From Chryseobacterium arthrosphaerae (GTDB lineage: Bacteria > Bacteroidota > Bacteroidia > Flavobacteriales > Weeksellaceae): DNA of 64,000 bases. The translations under genes and the position numbers were made by a program. This document shows positions 1-9,264 of this stretch, in pieces. Every line of letters begins with the position of its first letter. The first letter of the stretch is position 1. The notes below the pieces were generated by a model. The model was not told the origin of the DNA. It did no database searches and worked only from the letters and a program-made list of their open reading frames with translations. The stretch is from positions 3,224,001 through 3,288,000 of the forward strand of contig NZ_MAYG01000001.1 in assembly GCF_001684965.1 (NCBI RefSeq), in the 5' to 3' direction.

Positions 1-1
1 T

Positions 2-1258
2 TCAGTGGGTATTCTGGGAGATCTTCAGGGGCCTAAGCTAAGAGTAGGTGTTGTAAAAGAAGGTTCGTATCTGAATCCCGGGGATGTTCTTACTTTCACC
101 AATGAAAAGATGGAAGGAGACTCTACCAAGGTGTATATGACCTATCAACAGTTTCCTCAGGATGTAAAAGTAGGGGAAAGAATCCTTATCGATGACGGTA
201 AGCTGGTATTGGAGGTTACCGAAACCAATGAAGTAGACACTGTAAAAGCTAAAACGATACAGGGGGGGCCTCTAAGTTCTAAAAAAGGAGTGAACTTACC
301 TAATACACAGGTTTCTCTTCCTGCACTGACAGAGAAGGATATTCAGGATGCCAACTTCATGCTTGACATGGAAGTGGACTGGATCGCCCTTTCTTTTGTA
401 CGTCATGCTCAGGATATCATTGACCTGAAAGAATTGATCGCCGGACACCCGAACGGTAAATTCAAAACTCCGATTATTGCAAAAATTGAAAAACCTGAAG
501 GGGTAAAAAATATTGACGAAATCCTGTTGGAATGCGACGGACTTATGGTTGCCCGTGGTGACCTTGGTGTAGAAGTTCCGATGGAGGAAGTTCCTGCCAT
601 CCAGAAAAACCTGGTAGAAAAAGCAAGATTCTACTCCAAGCCTGTAATCATTGCTACCCAGATGATGGAAACGATGATCAACAGCTTAACGCCAACAAGA
701 GCGGAAGTAAATGACGTAGCAAACTCCGTATTGGATGGAGCGGATGCGGTAATGCTTTCAGGAGAAACTTCTGTAGGTAGATATCCGGTACAGGTGGTAG
801 AAAACATGGCTAAAATTGTGAAAAACATTGAAACCACCCATTTCTACCAACACAAGAACGAACCGATCGAAAAAGACTACAACTGTATCGATGAACGATT
901 CATTACGAACAGGGTATGTCTTGCAGCGGTAAGAATTGCCAAAACAACGAACGTTTCTGCAATCGTTACGCTAACGCATTCAGGATATACGGCTTTCCAG
1001 CTTGCCGCACACAGACCTAATTCCCACATCATTGTATACAGTGGTAACAGAAGAGTAATTACGATGCTGAACCTTCTTTGGGGTGTTCACGCTTATTATT
1101 ACGATATGAAAAAATCTACCGACGAGACCATCATCCAGGTGAATATGTTAACGCATAATTACGGTTATATTGAAACCGGAGATTTCGTAATCAATATCAA
1201 TGCGACTCCATCGTATGAAGGTGGAAAGACAAATACTTTGAGACTGACGACGGTATAA
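2..1258 (+). CDS. pyk: Pyruvate kinase (5' end outside window)
   Basis: Converts phosphoenolpyruvate and ADP to pyruvate and ATP, the last step of glycolysis, in the cytosol. The frame is open to the window edge, so roughly the first 60 residues of a ~480-residue enzyme are missing. Visible motifs are the barrel segment GILGDLQGPKLRVG, the active-site stretch IAKIEKPEGVKNIDEI with its catalytic Lys, the metal-binding GLMVARGDLGVE, and PTRAEVNDVANSVLDG. The C-terminal regulatory domain is complete and ends NTLRLTTV. The stop codon lies inside a tandem 7-base repeat, and a strong terminator follows about 60 bases later. The family assignment is secure; only the N-terminus is unseen. Confidence 0.96.
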   Translation, partial: SVGILGDLQGPKLRVGVVKEGSYLNPGDVLTFTNEKMEGDSTKVYMTYQQFPQDVKVGERILIDDGKLVLEVTETNEVDTVKAKTIQGGPLSSKKGVNLPNTQVSLPALTEKDIQDANFMLDMEVDWIALSFVRHAQDIIDLKELIAGHPNGKFKTPIIAKIEKPEGVKNIDEILLECDGLMVARGDLGVEVPMEEVPAIQKNLVEKARFYSKPVIIATQMMETMINSLTPTRAEVNDVANSVLDGADAVMLSGETSVGRYPVQVVENMAKIVKNIETTHFYQHKNEPIEKDYNCIDERFITNRVCLAAVRIAKTTNVSAIVTLTHSGYTAFQLAAHRPNSHIIVYSGNRRVITMLNLLWGVHAYYYDMKKSTDETIIQVNMLTHNYGYIETGDFVININATPSYEGGKTNTLRLTTV

Positions 1259-1297
1259 GCAATAAGCAATAAGCAATAAGCAATAAGCAATAAGCAA
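1257..1297. repeat. Tandem repeat of the 7-mer AAGCAAT, 5.9 copies
   Basis: Five perfect AAGCAAT units and a partial sixth begin within the pyk stop codon and run into the 3' untranslated region. The run ends about 24 bases before the terminator hairpin. It is a simple-sequence tract that could vary in copy number between strains. Confidence 0.9.
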
Positions 1298-1320
1298 AGT
1301 TACTTTTGTCAAAGCATATA

Positions 1321-1355
1321 AAAAACTCCCGGAAATTGAATTTCCGGGAGTTTTT
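1321..1355. terminator. Bidirectional rho-independent terminator after pyk
   Basis: Perfect 15-bp inverted repeat (AAAAACTCCCGGAAA paired with its complement) with a 5-base loop. It is A-rich on one side and T-rich on the other, so it can end transcription from pyk and from the convergent aldehyde dehydrogenase gene. Confidence 0.9.
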
Positions 1356-1376
1356 ATTTTTTATATGTGGTAATCC

Positions 1377-1442
1377 TGTCATTCTGAACAAAACGGGGTG
1401 AAGTGAAGGATCACTGAGAGTCTTTGAGTCTTCGGAATGACA
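1377..1442. repeat. REP-like imperfect inverted repeat (TGTCATTCTGA ... TCGGAATGACA)
   Basis: The 11-base arms at 1377-1387 and 1432-1442 are complementary apart from one position and enclose about 44 bases. The sequence TGTCATTCTGA followed by GAAG-rich sequence resembles dispersed intergenic repeats of many Bacteroidota genomes. Only this copy was noticed in the window, so the dispersed nature is inferred. Confidence 0.5.
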
Positions 1443-1459
1443 TTACAATGATATAAGCT

Positions 1460-2752
1460 TTAATTGCCTACAATTGTCTTTGCGGTTACAAACTCTTTTA
1501 AAGCCAGTAAAGAAAGCTCCGTTCCGTATCCTGAAGCCTTTGACCCTCCAAACGGAAAACGCGGGTCAGAACTGGTCATTCTGTTGATATTGACTGTTCC
1601 GGATTCAAGGTTATCAATAAAGAATAGCTGACGGTCTTTATTTTTTGTCCATACAGAATTGGAAAGCCCGAAAGGAATATCGTTGGCAATCTGTAATGCC
1701 TCCTCATCATTTTTGGCAGTCATGATCATGCCAAGAGGGCCGAAAAGTTCTTCTTTCAAGATAGGGTTCCCTTCCTGAACTCTGATCAGTCCCGGTTTAA
1801 ACTCGTTTTCCGAAACCCTTTCCAAAGGAATAATGATTTCAGCACCATTTTCCAGGGCCCTGTTGAACTGGGCTTCCAGCTCATCAGCAAGATCCGGCCT
1901 TGCCATTCCGGCCAGCTTGGTTTCTTTATTAAGTGGATCTCCTATTTCATATTTTTTATATTCTTCAATGAAGATGGGTAAGAACTGATCTTCAATATTT
2001 TCATCAATGATAAATCTTTTTGCAGCCGTACAGGTCTGGCCACAGTTTTGAAGCCTGGATTTTACTCCTGCTTTTGCAGCTGCTTCAAGATCCGCATCAT
2101 CAAAAATGATAAATGCATCACTTCCACCCAATTCAAGTAAGGATTTTTTGATATTTAAACCTGCTATTGAGGCTACTTCTCCTCCTGCTTTTCCACTCCC
2201 TGTAAGGCTCACTCCTTTTACCGCATCATGCTCAAGGATTTCTTTTACGACTTTGTGCCCCACTTCAAGATTCTGGAAAATACCTTCCGGAAAACCTGCT
2301 TCCAAAAGAACTTCTTCGATGGCGTTTCCACTTCCGAAACAAATTGAAGCATGCTTCAAAACCACTGTATTTCCGGCCAACATTGCCGGAACAGCAAATC
2401 TCAATACCTGCCAGAAAGGAAAGTTCCATGGCATAACACCAAGAATAACCCCTTTCGGAGCGTAATGTACTTCAGAGTAAGCAAATTCGGATTCAACTTT
2501 TTCAGGTTTTAAAATATTTTCTGCATCGGCATAATAGTGCATCATCAAAGCACATTTCTCTACCTCAGCAATTGATTCCGAAATCGGTTTATTCATTTCT
2601 GTAGTAATGATCCTTCCAAATTTCTCTGAATTATTTTTTAAAATTTCTGCTGCTTTTGCAATTAACTTCTGCCTTTCCTCAAACGGCACTTTTCTCCATA
2701 CTGAAAACGCTTTATCTGCTTTAATAAGCTTGCTTTCAATTAATTGTTCCAT
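1460..2752 (-). CDS. NAD(P)-dependent aldehyde dehydrogenase, succinate-semialdehyde dehydrogenase-like
   Basis: Oxidises an aldehyde to the carboxylic acid with NAD(P)+ in the cytosol. The 430-residue protein covers the short GabD-type family (usually about 455). Landmarks are the PWNFP substrate/cofactor motif with Asn110, the LELGG motif with general base Glu207, and the catalytic cysteine Cys241 in NCGQTCTAAKRF. PFGGSKASGYG near the C-terminus is also typical. The wording resembles succinate-semialdehyde dehydrogenases, but the substrate cannot be read from sequence. It is transcribed towards pyk and shares its terminator. The neighbouring hut genes make a role in amino-acid breakdown possible, but they are not obviously co-transcribed. 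Confidence 0.88.
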   Translation of the reverse strand: MEQLIESKLIKADKAFSVWRKVPFEERQKLIAKAAEILKNNSEKFGRIITTEMNKPISESIAEVEKCALMMHYYADAENILKPEKVESEFAYSEVHYAPKGVILGVMPWNFPFWQVLRFAVPAMLAGNTVVLKHASICFGSGNAIEEVLLEAGFPEGIFQNLEVGHKVVKEILEHDAVKGVSLTGSGKAGGEVASIAGLNIKKSLLELGGSDAFIIFDDADLEAAAKAGVKSRLQNCGQTCTAAKRFIIDENIEDQFLPIFIEEYKKYEIGDPLNKETKLAGMARPDLADELEAQFNRALENGAEIIIPLERVSENEFKPGLIRVQEGNPILKEELFGPLGMIMTAKNDEEALQIANDIPFGLSNSVWTKNKDRQLFFIDNLESGTVNINRMTSSDPRFPFGGSKASGYGTELSLLALKEFVTAKTIVGN

Positions 2753-2889
2753 AATATAATTTCTGTTTTAAATTCAGCTAATGAATTTATAAGCGCTTTT
2801 ATTTTAAAAGCACGGTGAAATCAGCAAATTCCATTCCTTAAGGGTCAATAAAATAATGATTTTCTCTATCGGAAGAATATAGCTTTATC

Positions 2890-3813
2890 TTAAATCATCA
2901 GCCATTCATTTACCAGACATGCTGCCAGTCTTGCCGTCCTGTCCTGAAGGTCAAATGACGGGTTCACCTCAGCGACATCCAGCGCAACCAGTTTTTTATT
3001 TTTTAAGATATGTCTGTAAAAATGCATAAAGGTTGCGTCTGCAAAGATACCATTATATGCTGAAGCGGAAACCCCCGGAGCGATAGAAGCATTAAAAACA
3101 TCCATACAAATGGTGAGATAAGCAAAATCTACGGAGTTGAGCAGATCATCAATACGCTGATAAATGGATGCGAGGTTCTCGAAAAACAATTCATCTGCCA
3201 GGATATATTTCATCCCATACTGATGGGCCGTATCAAAAAGTTTCAGGGTGTTTGAATTTCTCTGGATCCCGATGTGAAGGGAATTGATCGGTCCTTCCTG
3301 AGCAATCTGCCAGAATCCCGTTCCTGAGCTCGGCCCTACTCCTTTTTCCGGCTGCCTGTTGTCAAAGTGGGCATCAATATTGATAATTCCGATCTTTTGT
3401 TCCGGAAAGGCTGTTTTAATGCCTAAATAATGAGCATAAGTCACTTCGTGTCCGCCTCCTAAAACAAGAGATTTTCCTCCTTTTAAAAGTACTTTTGAGA
3501 CATTTTTGGCAAGGTTGTTCTGGGTATTTTCCAGGTTGCCGTCTTCACAGGTAATGTTTCCAAAATCCAGCATTGAAAAGTCAGGAAAAATAACCGGAAA
3601 ATTTGACATGTTTTTCCTGATGATATCCGGGGCATCTTTTGCTCCCAGACGGCCTTTATTTCTCCTCACTCCTTCATCTACCGCAAAACCATGCAATACG
3701 AAATCGTCCGTTGAAATATTATCGTAATTCTGTTCTTCCTTTACTCTCTGAAATAGCCTGTGGAAAAGAAGTTCTTCTCCATCTAATCTACCCTGCCAAA
3801 TATTCTGAAACAT
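2890..3813 (-). CDS. hutG: Formimidoylglutamase (ureohydrolase family)
   Basis: Hydrolyses N-formimidoyl-L-glutamate to glutamate and formamide, the final step of one histidine-degradation route. The 307-residue protein shows the manganese-site motifs of arginase-type hydrolases: GGGHEVTYAHY, INIDAHFDNR and the HutG-style CMDVFNASIAPGVSA, where agmatinases have DxDxxDP. The imidazolonepropionase gene hutI, which makes the preceding intermediate, lies about 1.4 kb upstream on the same strand, and this supports HutG over agmatinase or arginase. A 276-base gap containing a terminator separates it from the DUF695-like gene, so it is probably transcribed independently. hutH and hutU are not in this window. 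Confidence 0.85.
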   Translation of the reverse strand: MFQNIWQGRLDGEELLFHRLFQRVKEEQNYDNISTDDFVLHGFAVDEGVRRNKGRLGAKDAPDIIRKNMSNFPVIFPDFSMLDFGNITCEDGNLENTQNNLAKNVSKVLLKGGKSLVLGGGHEVTYAHYLGIKTAFPEQKIGIINIDAHFDNRQPEKGVGPSSGTGFWQIAQEGPINSLHIGIQRNSNTLKLFDTAHQYGMKYILADELFFENLASIYQRIDDLLNSVDFAYLTICMDVFNASIAPGVSASAYNGIFADATFMHFYRHILKNKKLVALDVAEVNPSFDLQDRTARLAACLVNEWLMI

Positions 3814-4025
3814 AATTTTAAAAATTCAATTTAGTCACATCATTATATCCTTGTAAAGCTAACTAATATTGTTTAGATAAAAAAGTGCCTTCCACAGATT
3901 ATGCAAAGAATTCAGTGTAAATACGATAGATTGCTTTTATACTTTATCTGGATTGGCATTGCAGATGATCAACCTGTTTTTTTTAACAACCCAACCATAT
4001 AGGTTTCTGAGATCCGGAAAAAATA

Positions 4026-4054
4026 AATGTGGAAGAACTTTTTTCTTCCACATT
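4026..4054 (-). terminator. Terminator after the DUF695-like gene
   Basis: Perfect 12-bp inverted repeat (AATGTGGAAGAA and its complement) with a 5-base loop, 36 bases past the stop codon. On the minus strand it is followed by a T-rich run. Confidence 0.8.
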
Positions 4055-4089
4055 CCTGTATTTTAGCGCTAAGACAGTGATCAACCTGC

Positions 4090-5166
4090 CTATACAGCGT
4101 TATTATAATATTCAAAAAACTGCCAGTATTTATCTTTAAAAATCCTGAATGACATTTGATATTCCGGATTGCTCTGTTTTATTTTCTGGAAAACCTTAGC
4201 AATCTGCCTGAAGTCTTTTCCTGCAAAAAAGCTTTCCTTGACATTATCTGCACTTTCTCTTCCTATATACAGGTATCCTGCTTCTTTCAGCTCTTCAACG
4301 GCTTTATCTTCGATATCACTCAGCTTTTCAAAATCTTCTTTTTCAGGAAGGCCGTCATTATTATCTCCGTTATAATGGGCTTTAATAACCGAAATCCACG
4401 GATAAGAAGCTTTTGCATCAAATTGCAATAATGGAAGATTCATACAGGCTATAAGCGGTCTCTCATTATCCAGCTGAGCCCTCAGGATTGAAAACTCATC
4501 TTCGGCTTCAGCTCTCTTTACACTTTTATACTTTTCTGTAAACTCTCTCTCCCGCCATGACAGGAAATCTTTTAGTTTTTCAACAGGAACCAGCTCTTTC
4601 TCCGCATGCTCTTTTCCTACCACGGTAAAGGTATCAATCTGTGTTGCAAAATTCAGTTCACCCAAAAAGCTGTCCAGAAAAATACAGACTCCCGTTGTAA
4701 TGGCATTTTTGTTTTCGGCATTTCCATCGTACACAAAGACAAGATCAATTTCATCCGGATATTTTTCCTGCTCCCTGGAATAGAAGAAGATATTGTCTTT
4801 GGTAAACTGATAACCATCCATCGTGATATTCACTTTATTGACATCCATTGCCGGCTTTAGCGCTGTAAATTTCCAGTGTTCCAGTACCGGAGCTGCTGCA
4901 ATAAGTTCTTCGGCAAAAACAATATTCTTTATTTGCCCTTCAACGGTAATAATCAGCTCTGCAGTGGAATGATCGAACATTCCTGCCAGGAAATAATATC
5001 CTTCATTGACCTGTCTGAGTTTAGGAGAAATGACATCAAAAAAGTCCTTCTCAATGGATTCCTGACCACCTTCTTTAACGACATGATAAAAGTTTTTTTC
5101 CATCGTTACAAACCAGTCCCAAAATTCTTTATAATCCAGCTTTTGTTTATTCTCTTTTTCTTCCAT
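4090..5166 (-). CDS. DUF695-like domain protein of unknown function
   Basis: A 358-residue soluble protein with no signal peptide or membrane segment. Residues from about 230 to the end (RPLIACMNLPLLQFD, PWISVIKAHYNG, NDGLPEKEDFEKLSDIED, YLYIGRESADNVKESFFAGKDF) resemble the DUF695 family, which has no assigned activity. The first ~220 residues are a separate acidic region with alternating strands and helices that I do not recognise. The start codon lies 20 bases downstream of the hutI stop codon, so it is very likely co-transcribed with hutI. Nothing in the sequence shows a catalytic site. A link to histidine metabolism is only inferred from position. Confidence 0.7.
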   Translation of the reverse strand: MEEKENKQKLDYKEFWDWFVTMEKNFYHVVKEGGQESIEKDFFDVISPKLRQVNEGYYFLAGMFDHSTAELIITVEGQIKNIVFAEELIAAAPVLEHWKFTALKPAMDVNKVNITMDGYQFTKDNIFFYSREQEKYPDEIDLVFVYDGNAENKNAITTGVCIFLDSFLGELNFATQIDTFTVVGKEHAEKELVPVEKLKDFLSWREREFTEKYKSVKRAEAEDEFSILRAQLDNERPLIACMNLPLLQFDAKASYPWISVIKAHYNGDNNDGLPEKEDFEKLSDIEDKAVEELKEAGYLYIGRESADNVKESFFAGKDFRQIAKVFQKIKQSNPEYQMSFRIFKDKYWQFFEYYNNAV

Positions 5167-5186
5167 ACTCAGAAAGGCTTTATTAT

Positions 5187-6413
5187 TTAATCAATACGGT
5201 TTCCGTTAATATAAACATGTTCAGCTTTAAGGCTTCCCTGGCTGTACAGTACATTCTGGAAGTTATTGGTTTTGAAAGTTACAAAATCAGCTTTCTTACC
5301 CGGTTCCAGTTTTCCTCTGTCTTCCAGATTAAGGGCATAGGCCGCACGGAAAGTCATCCCGGCCAATACTTCAGCAGTAGTCAGCTTCTGGAAAGTAGCC
5401 AGAATAGAGGCCTGGGTAATCAGATTTCCCATCGGGGCAGATCCCGGATTCCAGTCACTGGCAATGGCTACGATTGCTCCGGCATCCAATAATTTCCTTG
5501 CCGGTGTAAATTTTTCGCCCAATCCTAAGCTTGCTCCCGGAAGTGCTGTTGCTACTGTATCGGATTCTGCCAAGAACTCTATATCTTCATCAACGGTTGC
5601 CTCAAGATGGTCTGCAGATTTTGCTCCAACTTCTACGGCGATTCTGGAACTTCCCGGTGTAAACTGGTCTGCATGAACAGTAATCTCAAAACCTAAATCT
5701 TTAGTTTTAAGTAAAAATTCTTTACTTTCTTCAGGCTGAAATGCTGATTTCTCAATAAAGATATCCACACGCTTAGCCAGATCTTCTTCTTTTACTTTCG
5801 GTAAAATCTCCGTAAGAATGTAATCTAAATATTCAGGGTTATTTCCTTCAAAATCTCTTGGTTTTAAATGAGCGGAAAGACAGGTCGGAACTAAAGTAGC
5901 TTCAGTAGATTCCTGTGCCTTTTTGATGATGCGGAGCATTTTCAGTTCGTTTTCCACATCCAGGCCATAACCGCTTTTTACTTCAATCGTGGTAATTCCA
6001 AGATCAACAAGGAAACCGATTCTTTCCAATAATATTTTCAGCAGTTCTTCCTCCGATGCATTCCTGGTATGCTGTACAGAGCTCCAGATGCCACCACCGC
6101 TTTCTGCAATTTCCAGATAGGTTTTCCCTGCATTACGCATTGCAAAATCATTCGCCCTGTTTCCTCCGAAGCAGATATGGGTATGTGAATCTACAAAAGC
6201 AGGAAGAATAACCTGATCTCCTTCAATTGTTTCGATTTCTATTCCAGGATTTTCTGTCTTTAATGTTTCAAAATTTCCGGTTTTCTGAATGGTATTATCG
6301 GCAACTACAATTCCTCCGTCGGCAATCACTTCCAGTTGTTCGTCAGTAAGTTTTCCTCTTAATGGTAAGTTGGCAAGTGTCACAACCTGCCTGAATGGTC
6401 CTATTAATTTCAT
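5187..6413 (-). CDS. hutI: Imidazolonepropionase
   Basis: Hydrolyses 4-imidazolone-5-propanoate to N-formimidoyl-L-glutamate, the third step of histidine degradation, in the cytosol. It is a 408-residue amidohydrolase, matching the usual family length. Metal ligands His77 and His79 lie in PAFVDSHTHICFGG. IEVKSGYGLDVENELKML, the later HADQF segment and ASDWNPGSAPMGN are characteristic of HutI. It is the first gene of a probable two-gene unit with the DUF695-like gene and supplies the substrate of the nearby HutG. It is divergent from ruvB across a 256-base gap. No clear -7 element was seen on its strand. Confidence 0.95.
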   Translation of the reverse strand: MKLIGPFRQVVTLANLPLRGKLTDEQLEVIADGGIVVADNTIQKTGNFETLKTENPGIEIETIEGDQVILPAFVDSHTHICFGGNRANDFAMRNAGKTYLEIAESGGGIWSSVQHTRNASEEELLKILLERIGFLVDLGITTIEVKSGYGLDVENELKMLRIIKKAQESTEATLVPTCLSAHLKPRDFEGNNPEYLDYILTEILPKVKEEDLAKRVDIFIEKSAFQPEESKEFLLKTKDLGFEITVHADQFTPGSSRIAVEVGAKSADHLEATVDEDIEFLAESDTVATALPGASLGLGEKFTPARKLLDAGAIVAIASDWNPGSAPMGNLITQASILATFQKLTTAEVLAGMTFRAAYALNLEDRGKLEPGKKADFVTFKTNNFQNVLYSQGSLKAEHVYINGNRID

Positions 6414-6642
6414 TTATTTAGGCTAAAGGTTAGAAGATGAACTGTTTATTTTAATACTTTATTATTTTCCGGCATATTGAATAATCCGGACGGTATTAAT
6501 TTCACAGCACAAACTTTTATTATTCCTCTCAAAAATACTTAAAATATCTCAATTGGTTATATCCTGCCCTATGATATACTTTATACCTTTATCCCCTTCC
6601 TCTCTTTTCTCGATCTCCCTTTCAATCTTAGTCTAAATTTCC

Positions 6643-6650
6643 TATCTTTG
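6643..6650 (+). promoter_or_regulatory. Promoter -7 element of ruvB (TATCTTTG)
   Basis: Exact match to the Bacteroidota -7 consensus TAnnTTTG, 20 bases upstream of the ruvB start codon. No good TTG was found at the -33 position. Confidence 0.6.
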
Positions 6651-6669
6651 AGGTAAATGAAATGAATTA

Positions 6670-7692
6670 ATGCCAGATTTTTTACATCCAGATAAAGAAA
6701 ACTACTCACGAGAGGAGCTGATGCAGGAAGAGCAGATCCGTCCCCAGAGCTTTAAAGATTTTGCGGGACAAAGAAAAACGCTGGAAAATCTTGAGGTTTT
6801 TGTAACGGCTGCCAAAAGACGTGGTGGTGCGCTAGATCATGTTTTATTACACGGTCCGCCCGGACTTGGAAAAACAACCCTGGCGAATATCATTGCCAAT
6901 GAGCTTGGTGTCAACTGCAAAATTACTTCCGGTCCTGTACTGGATAAGCCGGGAAGTTTAGCAGGCTTACTGACCAACCTTGAAGAAAATGACGTTCTTT
7001 TCATTGATGAGATCCACCGTCTTTCTCCGGTTGTGGAAGAATATCTGTACTCTGCTATGGAGGATTACAAAATCGATATTATGCTGGAAACGGGTCCCAA
7101 TGCCAGAAGTGTACAAATCGGGCTGAATCCTTTTACATTGGTAGGTGCTACTACCAGAAGCGGAATGCTCACCAAACCTATGCTTGCCAGATTCGGAATC
7201 CAAAGCAGGCTTGAGTACTACTCTATTGAGCTTTTATCTGTGATTATTCAGCGAAGCGCAAGGGTACTGGGAGTTGCCATCTATGAAGATGCGGCGATAG
7301 AAATTGCAAGAAGAAGCCGGGGAACGCCCAGAATTGCCAATGCACTGCTGAGAAGGGTTCGGGATTTTGCAGAAATTAAAGGGAATGGAGAGATTGAGAT
7401 CAAAATTACCAAATATGCATTGGATTCGTTAAATGTAGATGAGTTCGGTCTGGATGAAATGGACAATAAGATCATGCGTGTGATGATTGAAAACTTCAAA
7501 GGAAAACCGGTAGGTATTTCTGCTCTCGCCACTTCCATTGGGGAAAATCCGGAAACGCTGGAAGAAGTATATGAACCGTTTTTGATTCAGGAAGGGTTTA
7601 TCATCAGAACTCCGAGAGGAAGAGAGGTGACTGATAAAGCCTATCAGCATTTAAGTATTTCAAGGCCTAAAAATCCGGGCGAACTATTTTAA
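6670..7692 (+). CDS. ruvB: Holliday junction branch migration helicase RuvB
   Basis: Hexameric AAA+ motor that drives branch migration of Holliday junctions with RuvA during recombinational repair. The 340-residue protein has the usual length. Walker A is GPPGLGKTT (residues 62-70), Walker B is DEIHRL (113-118), sensor I lies in [21 protein letters not shown], and the C-terminal winged-helix domain contains [15 protein letters not shown]. The ATG start agrees with a TATCTTTG element 20 bases upstream. It precedes a PaiB-like gene by 65 bases. ruvA and ruvC are not nearby, as is common in Bacteroidota. Confidence 0.98.
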   Translation: MPDFLHPDKENYSREELMQEEQIRPQSFKDFAGQRKTLENLEVFVTAAKRRGGALDHVLLHGPPGLGKTTLANIIANELGVNCKITSGPVLDKPGSLAGLLTNLEENDVLFIDEIHRLSPVVEEYLYSAMEDYKIDIMLETGPNARSVQIGLNPFTLVGATTRSGMLTKPMLARFGIQSRLEYYSIELLSVIIQRSARVLGVAIYEDAAIEIARRSRGTPRIANALLRRVRDFAEIKGNGEIEIKITKYALDSLNVDEFGLDEMDNKIMRVMIENFKGKPVGISALATSIGENPETLEEVYEPFLIQEGFIIRTPRGREVTDKAYQHLSISRPKNPGELF

Positions 7693-7757
7693 TTAAGCAG
7701 TTCAGGGATACTGATTCAAAGTTTTGAGTGTAAGATTTTAAAAGAGAGTTATTATTT

Positions 7758-8375
7758 ATGTTTGTTCCTAAATTGTACCGAAGTGAAGATATGGATGTGA
7801 TGAGAGAAATTATTAAAGAAAATTCTTTTGCACTACTCATTTCTTCTGTTGATAAAATACGTGCTACTCATTCCATGATGATGCTGAACGAAAATGATCC
7901 GGAAAATGTTTATATTGAGACTCATATTTCAAGAGTAAACCCACAAGCCAGAACTTTAAAAAACGGTGATGAGGTTTTATGTGATTTTTTGGGTTCCCAT
8001 GCTTATATTTCCAGCAGCTGGTATGATCACATCAATGTTTCTACATGGAACTATGAGGCGGTACAGATCTATGGAAAAGTGGAACTTATGAACCATGATG
8101 AGCTGTACGCTCATTTGGAAAAATTAACCTCAAAATATGAAAATTTCCAGCAGTGCCCGGTGATGGTGAAAGATATGGGAAAAGAGTTTGTGGAAAAAGA
8201 AATGAAAGGCGCTTTTGGAATGAAGATACTTCCTACCGAAATATTTATCAAGCAGAAACTCTCTCAGAACAGAAAAGAGAATGACTTTCAAAACATCATT
8301 TTACATCTTGAAGAGTCTGCTGATGATAATGCAAGGAAGATTGCTGAAAAAATGAAATTAATAAAAAAGAAATAA
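7758..8375 (+). CDS. PaiB-like FMN-binding split-barrel protein
   Basis: A 205-residue protein of the PaiB family, named after a Bacillus subtilis regulator of sporulation and protease genes. Family members adopt a flavin-binding split-barrel fold, and their biochemical role outside Bacillus is unclear. Seen in the sequence are the opening MFVPKLYRSED, the motif THISRVNPQARTL, the signature GSHAYISSSWY (residues 75-85) and NVSTWNYEAVQIYGKV. There is no helix-turn-helix, so direct DNA binding is not evident. It lies between ruvB and the hydrolase gene at 8389, 13 bases from the latter, and is probably co-transcribed with it and coaE. Confidence 0.85.
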   Translation: MFVPKLYRSEDMDVMREIIKENSFALLISSVDKIRATHSMMMLNENDPENVYIETHISRVNPQARTLKNGDEVLCDFLGSHAYISSSWYDHINVSTWNYEAVQIYGKVELMNHDELYAHLEKLTSKYENFQQCPVMVKDMGKEFVEKEMKGAFGMKILPTEIFIKQKLSQNRKENDFQNIILHLEESADDNARKIAEKMKLIKKK

Positions 8376-8388
8376 TCAAAATATACAT

Positions 8389-9255
8389 ATGAAGCTATAT
8401 CCAATACAATGTGGAAAATTTAAACTGGACGGCGGTGCCATGTTTGGAGTCGTCCCAAAGAGTCTGTGGGAAAAAACAAATCCGGCAGACGAAAAAAACC
8501 TGATCGAGCTTGGAACCCGCTCTTTGCTTATTGAAGACGGAAAAAAACTGATTCTTGTAGATTGCGGATTGGGCAACAAACAGGATGATAAGTTTTTCGG
8601 GCACTATTCTCTATGGGGAGATGATAACCTTGATAAAAATTTAAAGAAATATGGGTTTGTAAAGGAAGATATTACCGATGTATTCCTTACCCACCTTCAC
8701 TTTGACCATTGCGGTGGAGCTATAGAGTGGAATGATGACAGAACAGGATACAGGCCGGCGTTCAAAAATGCCAATTTCTGGACCAACGAAAACCACTGGA
8801 AATGGGCAACGGAACCTAATGCAAGAGAAAAAGCCAGCTTCCTTAAAGAAAACATCATGCCTATGCAGGAAAGCGGACAGCTGAACTATTTACCGCTTCC
8901 AACAACAGGAAATTATGGTTTCGCTCCCGATCTGAAAATGGATGTCATTTTTGTAGACGGACATACGGAAAAGCAGATGCTTCCAGTTATTCAGTACCAG
9001 GAAAAAACAGTGGTTTTTGCAGCAGACCTTATTCCTACTGCAGGACACATCAACCAGGTGTATGTAATGGGATATGATACAAGACCGCTTTTAACACTGG
9101 AAGAAAAAGGAAAATTCCTTAAACAATGTATCGATAATGAATACCTTCTGTTCTTTGAACATGATGCTCACCATGAGCTGGCAAGTCTTAAGATGACAGA
9201 GAAAGGAGTAAGACTGGATGAGACATTCAGCTTTAATGATGTTTTTGGATATTAA
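8389..9255 (+). CDS. Metallo-beta-lactamase-fold hydrolase
   Basis: A 288-residue soluble MBL-fold enzyme. The metal-binding signature is THLHFDHCGG (His102, His104, Asp106, His107). A further His is present in FVDGHTEKQMLPV, an Asp in FAADLIPTAGH, and a terminal His in FFEHDAHHE. The layout resembles quorum-quenching lactonase-like and alkylphosphonate-hydrolase-like MBL proteins of about 280 residues, but the substrate is unknown. There is no signal peptide. It sits 13 bases after the PaiB-like gene and 9 bases before coaE, so the three are likely one transcript. Confidence 0.85.
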   Translation: MKLYPIQCGKFKLDGGAMFGVVPKSLWEKTNPADEKNLIELGTRSLLIEDGKKLILVDCGLGNKQDDKFFGHYSLWGDDNLDKNLKKYGFVKEDITDVFLTHLHFDHCGGAIEWNDDRTGYRPAFKNANFWTNENHWKWATEPNAREKASFLKENIMPMQESGQLNYLPLPTTGNYGFAPDLKMDVIFVDGHTEKQMLPVIQYQEKTVVFAADLIPTAGHINQVYVMGYDTRPLLTLEEKGKFLKQCIDNEYLLFFEHDAHHELASLKMTEKGVRLDETFSFNDVFGY

Positions 9256-9264
9256 TTTTAAAGT

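Noticed and set aside
1257..1297. CRISPR-like array
   Set aside because: The 7-base units have no spacers and there are no cas genes in the window.
1197..1391. 64-codon minus-strand frame over the pyk end and tandem repeat
   Set aside because: Its coding part is the AAGCAAT repeat and the terminator; it overlaps pyk.
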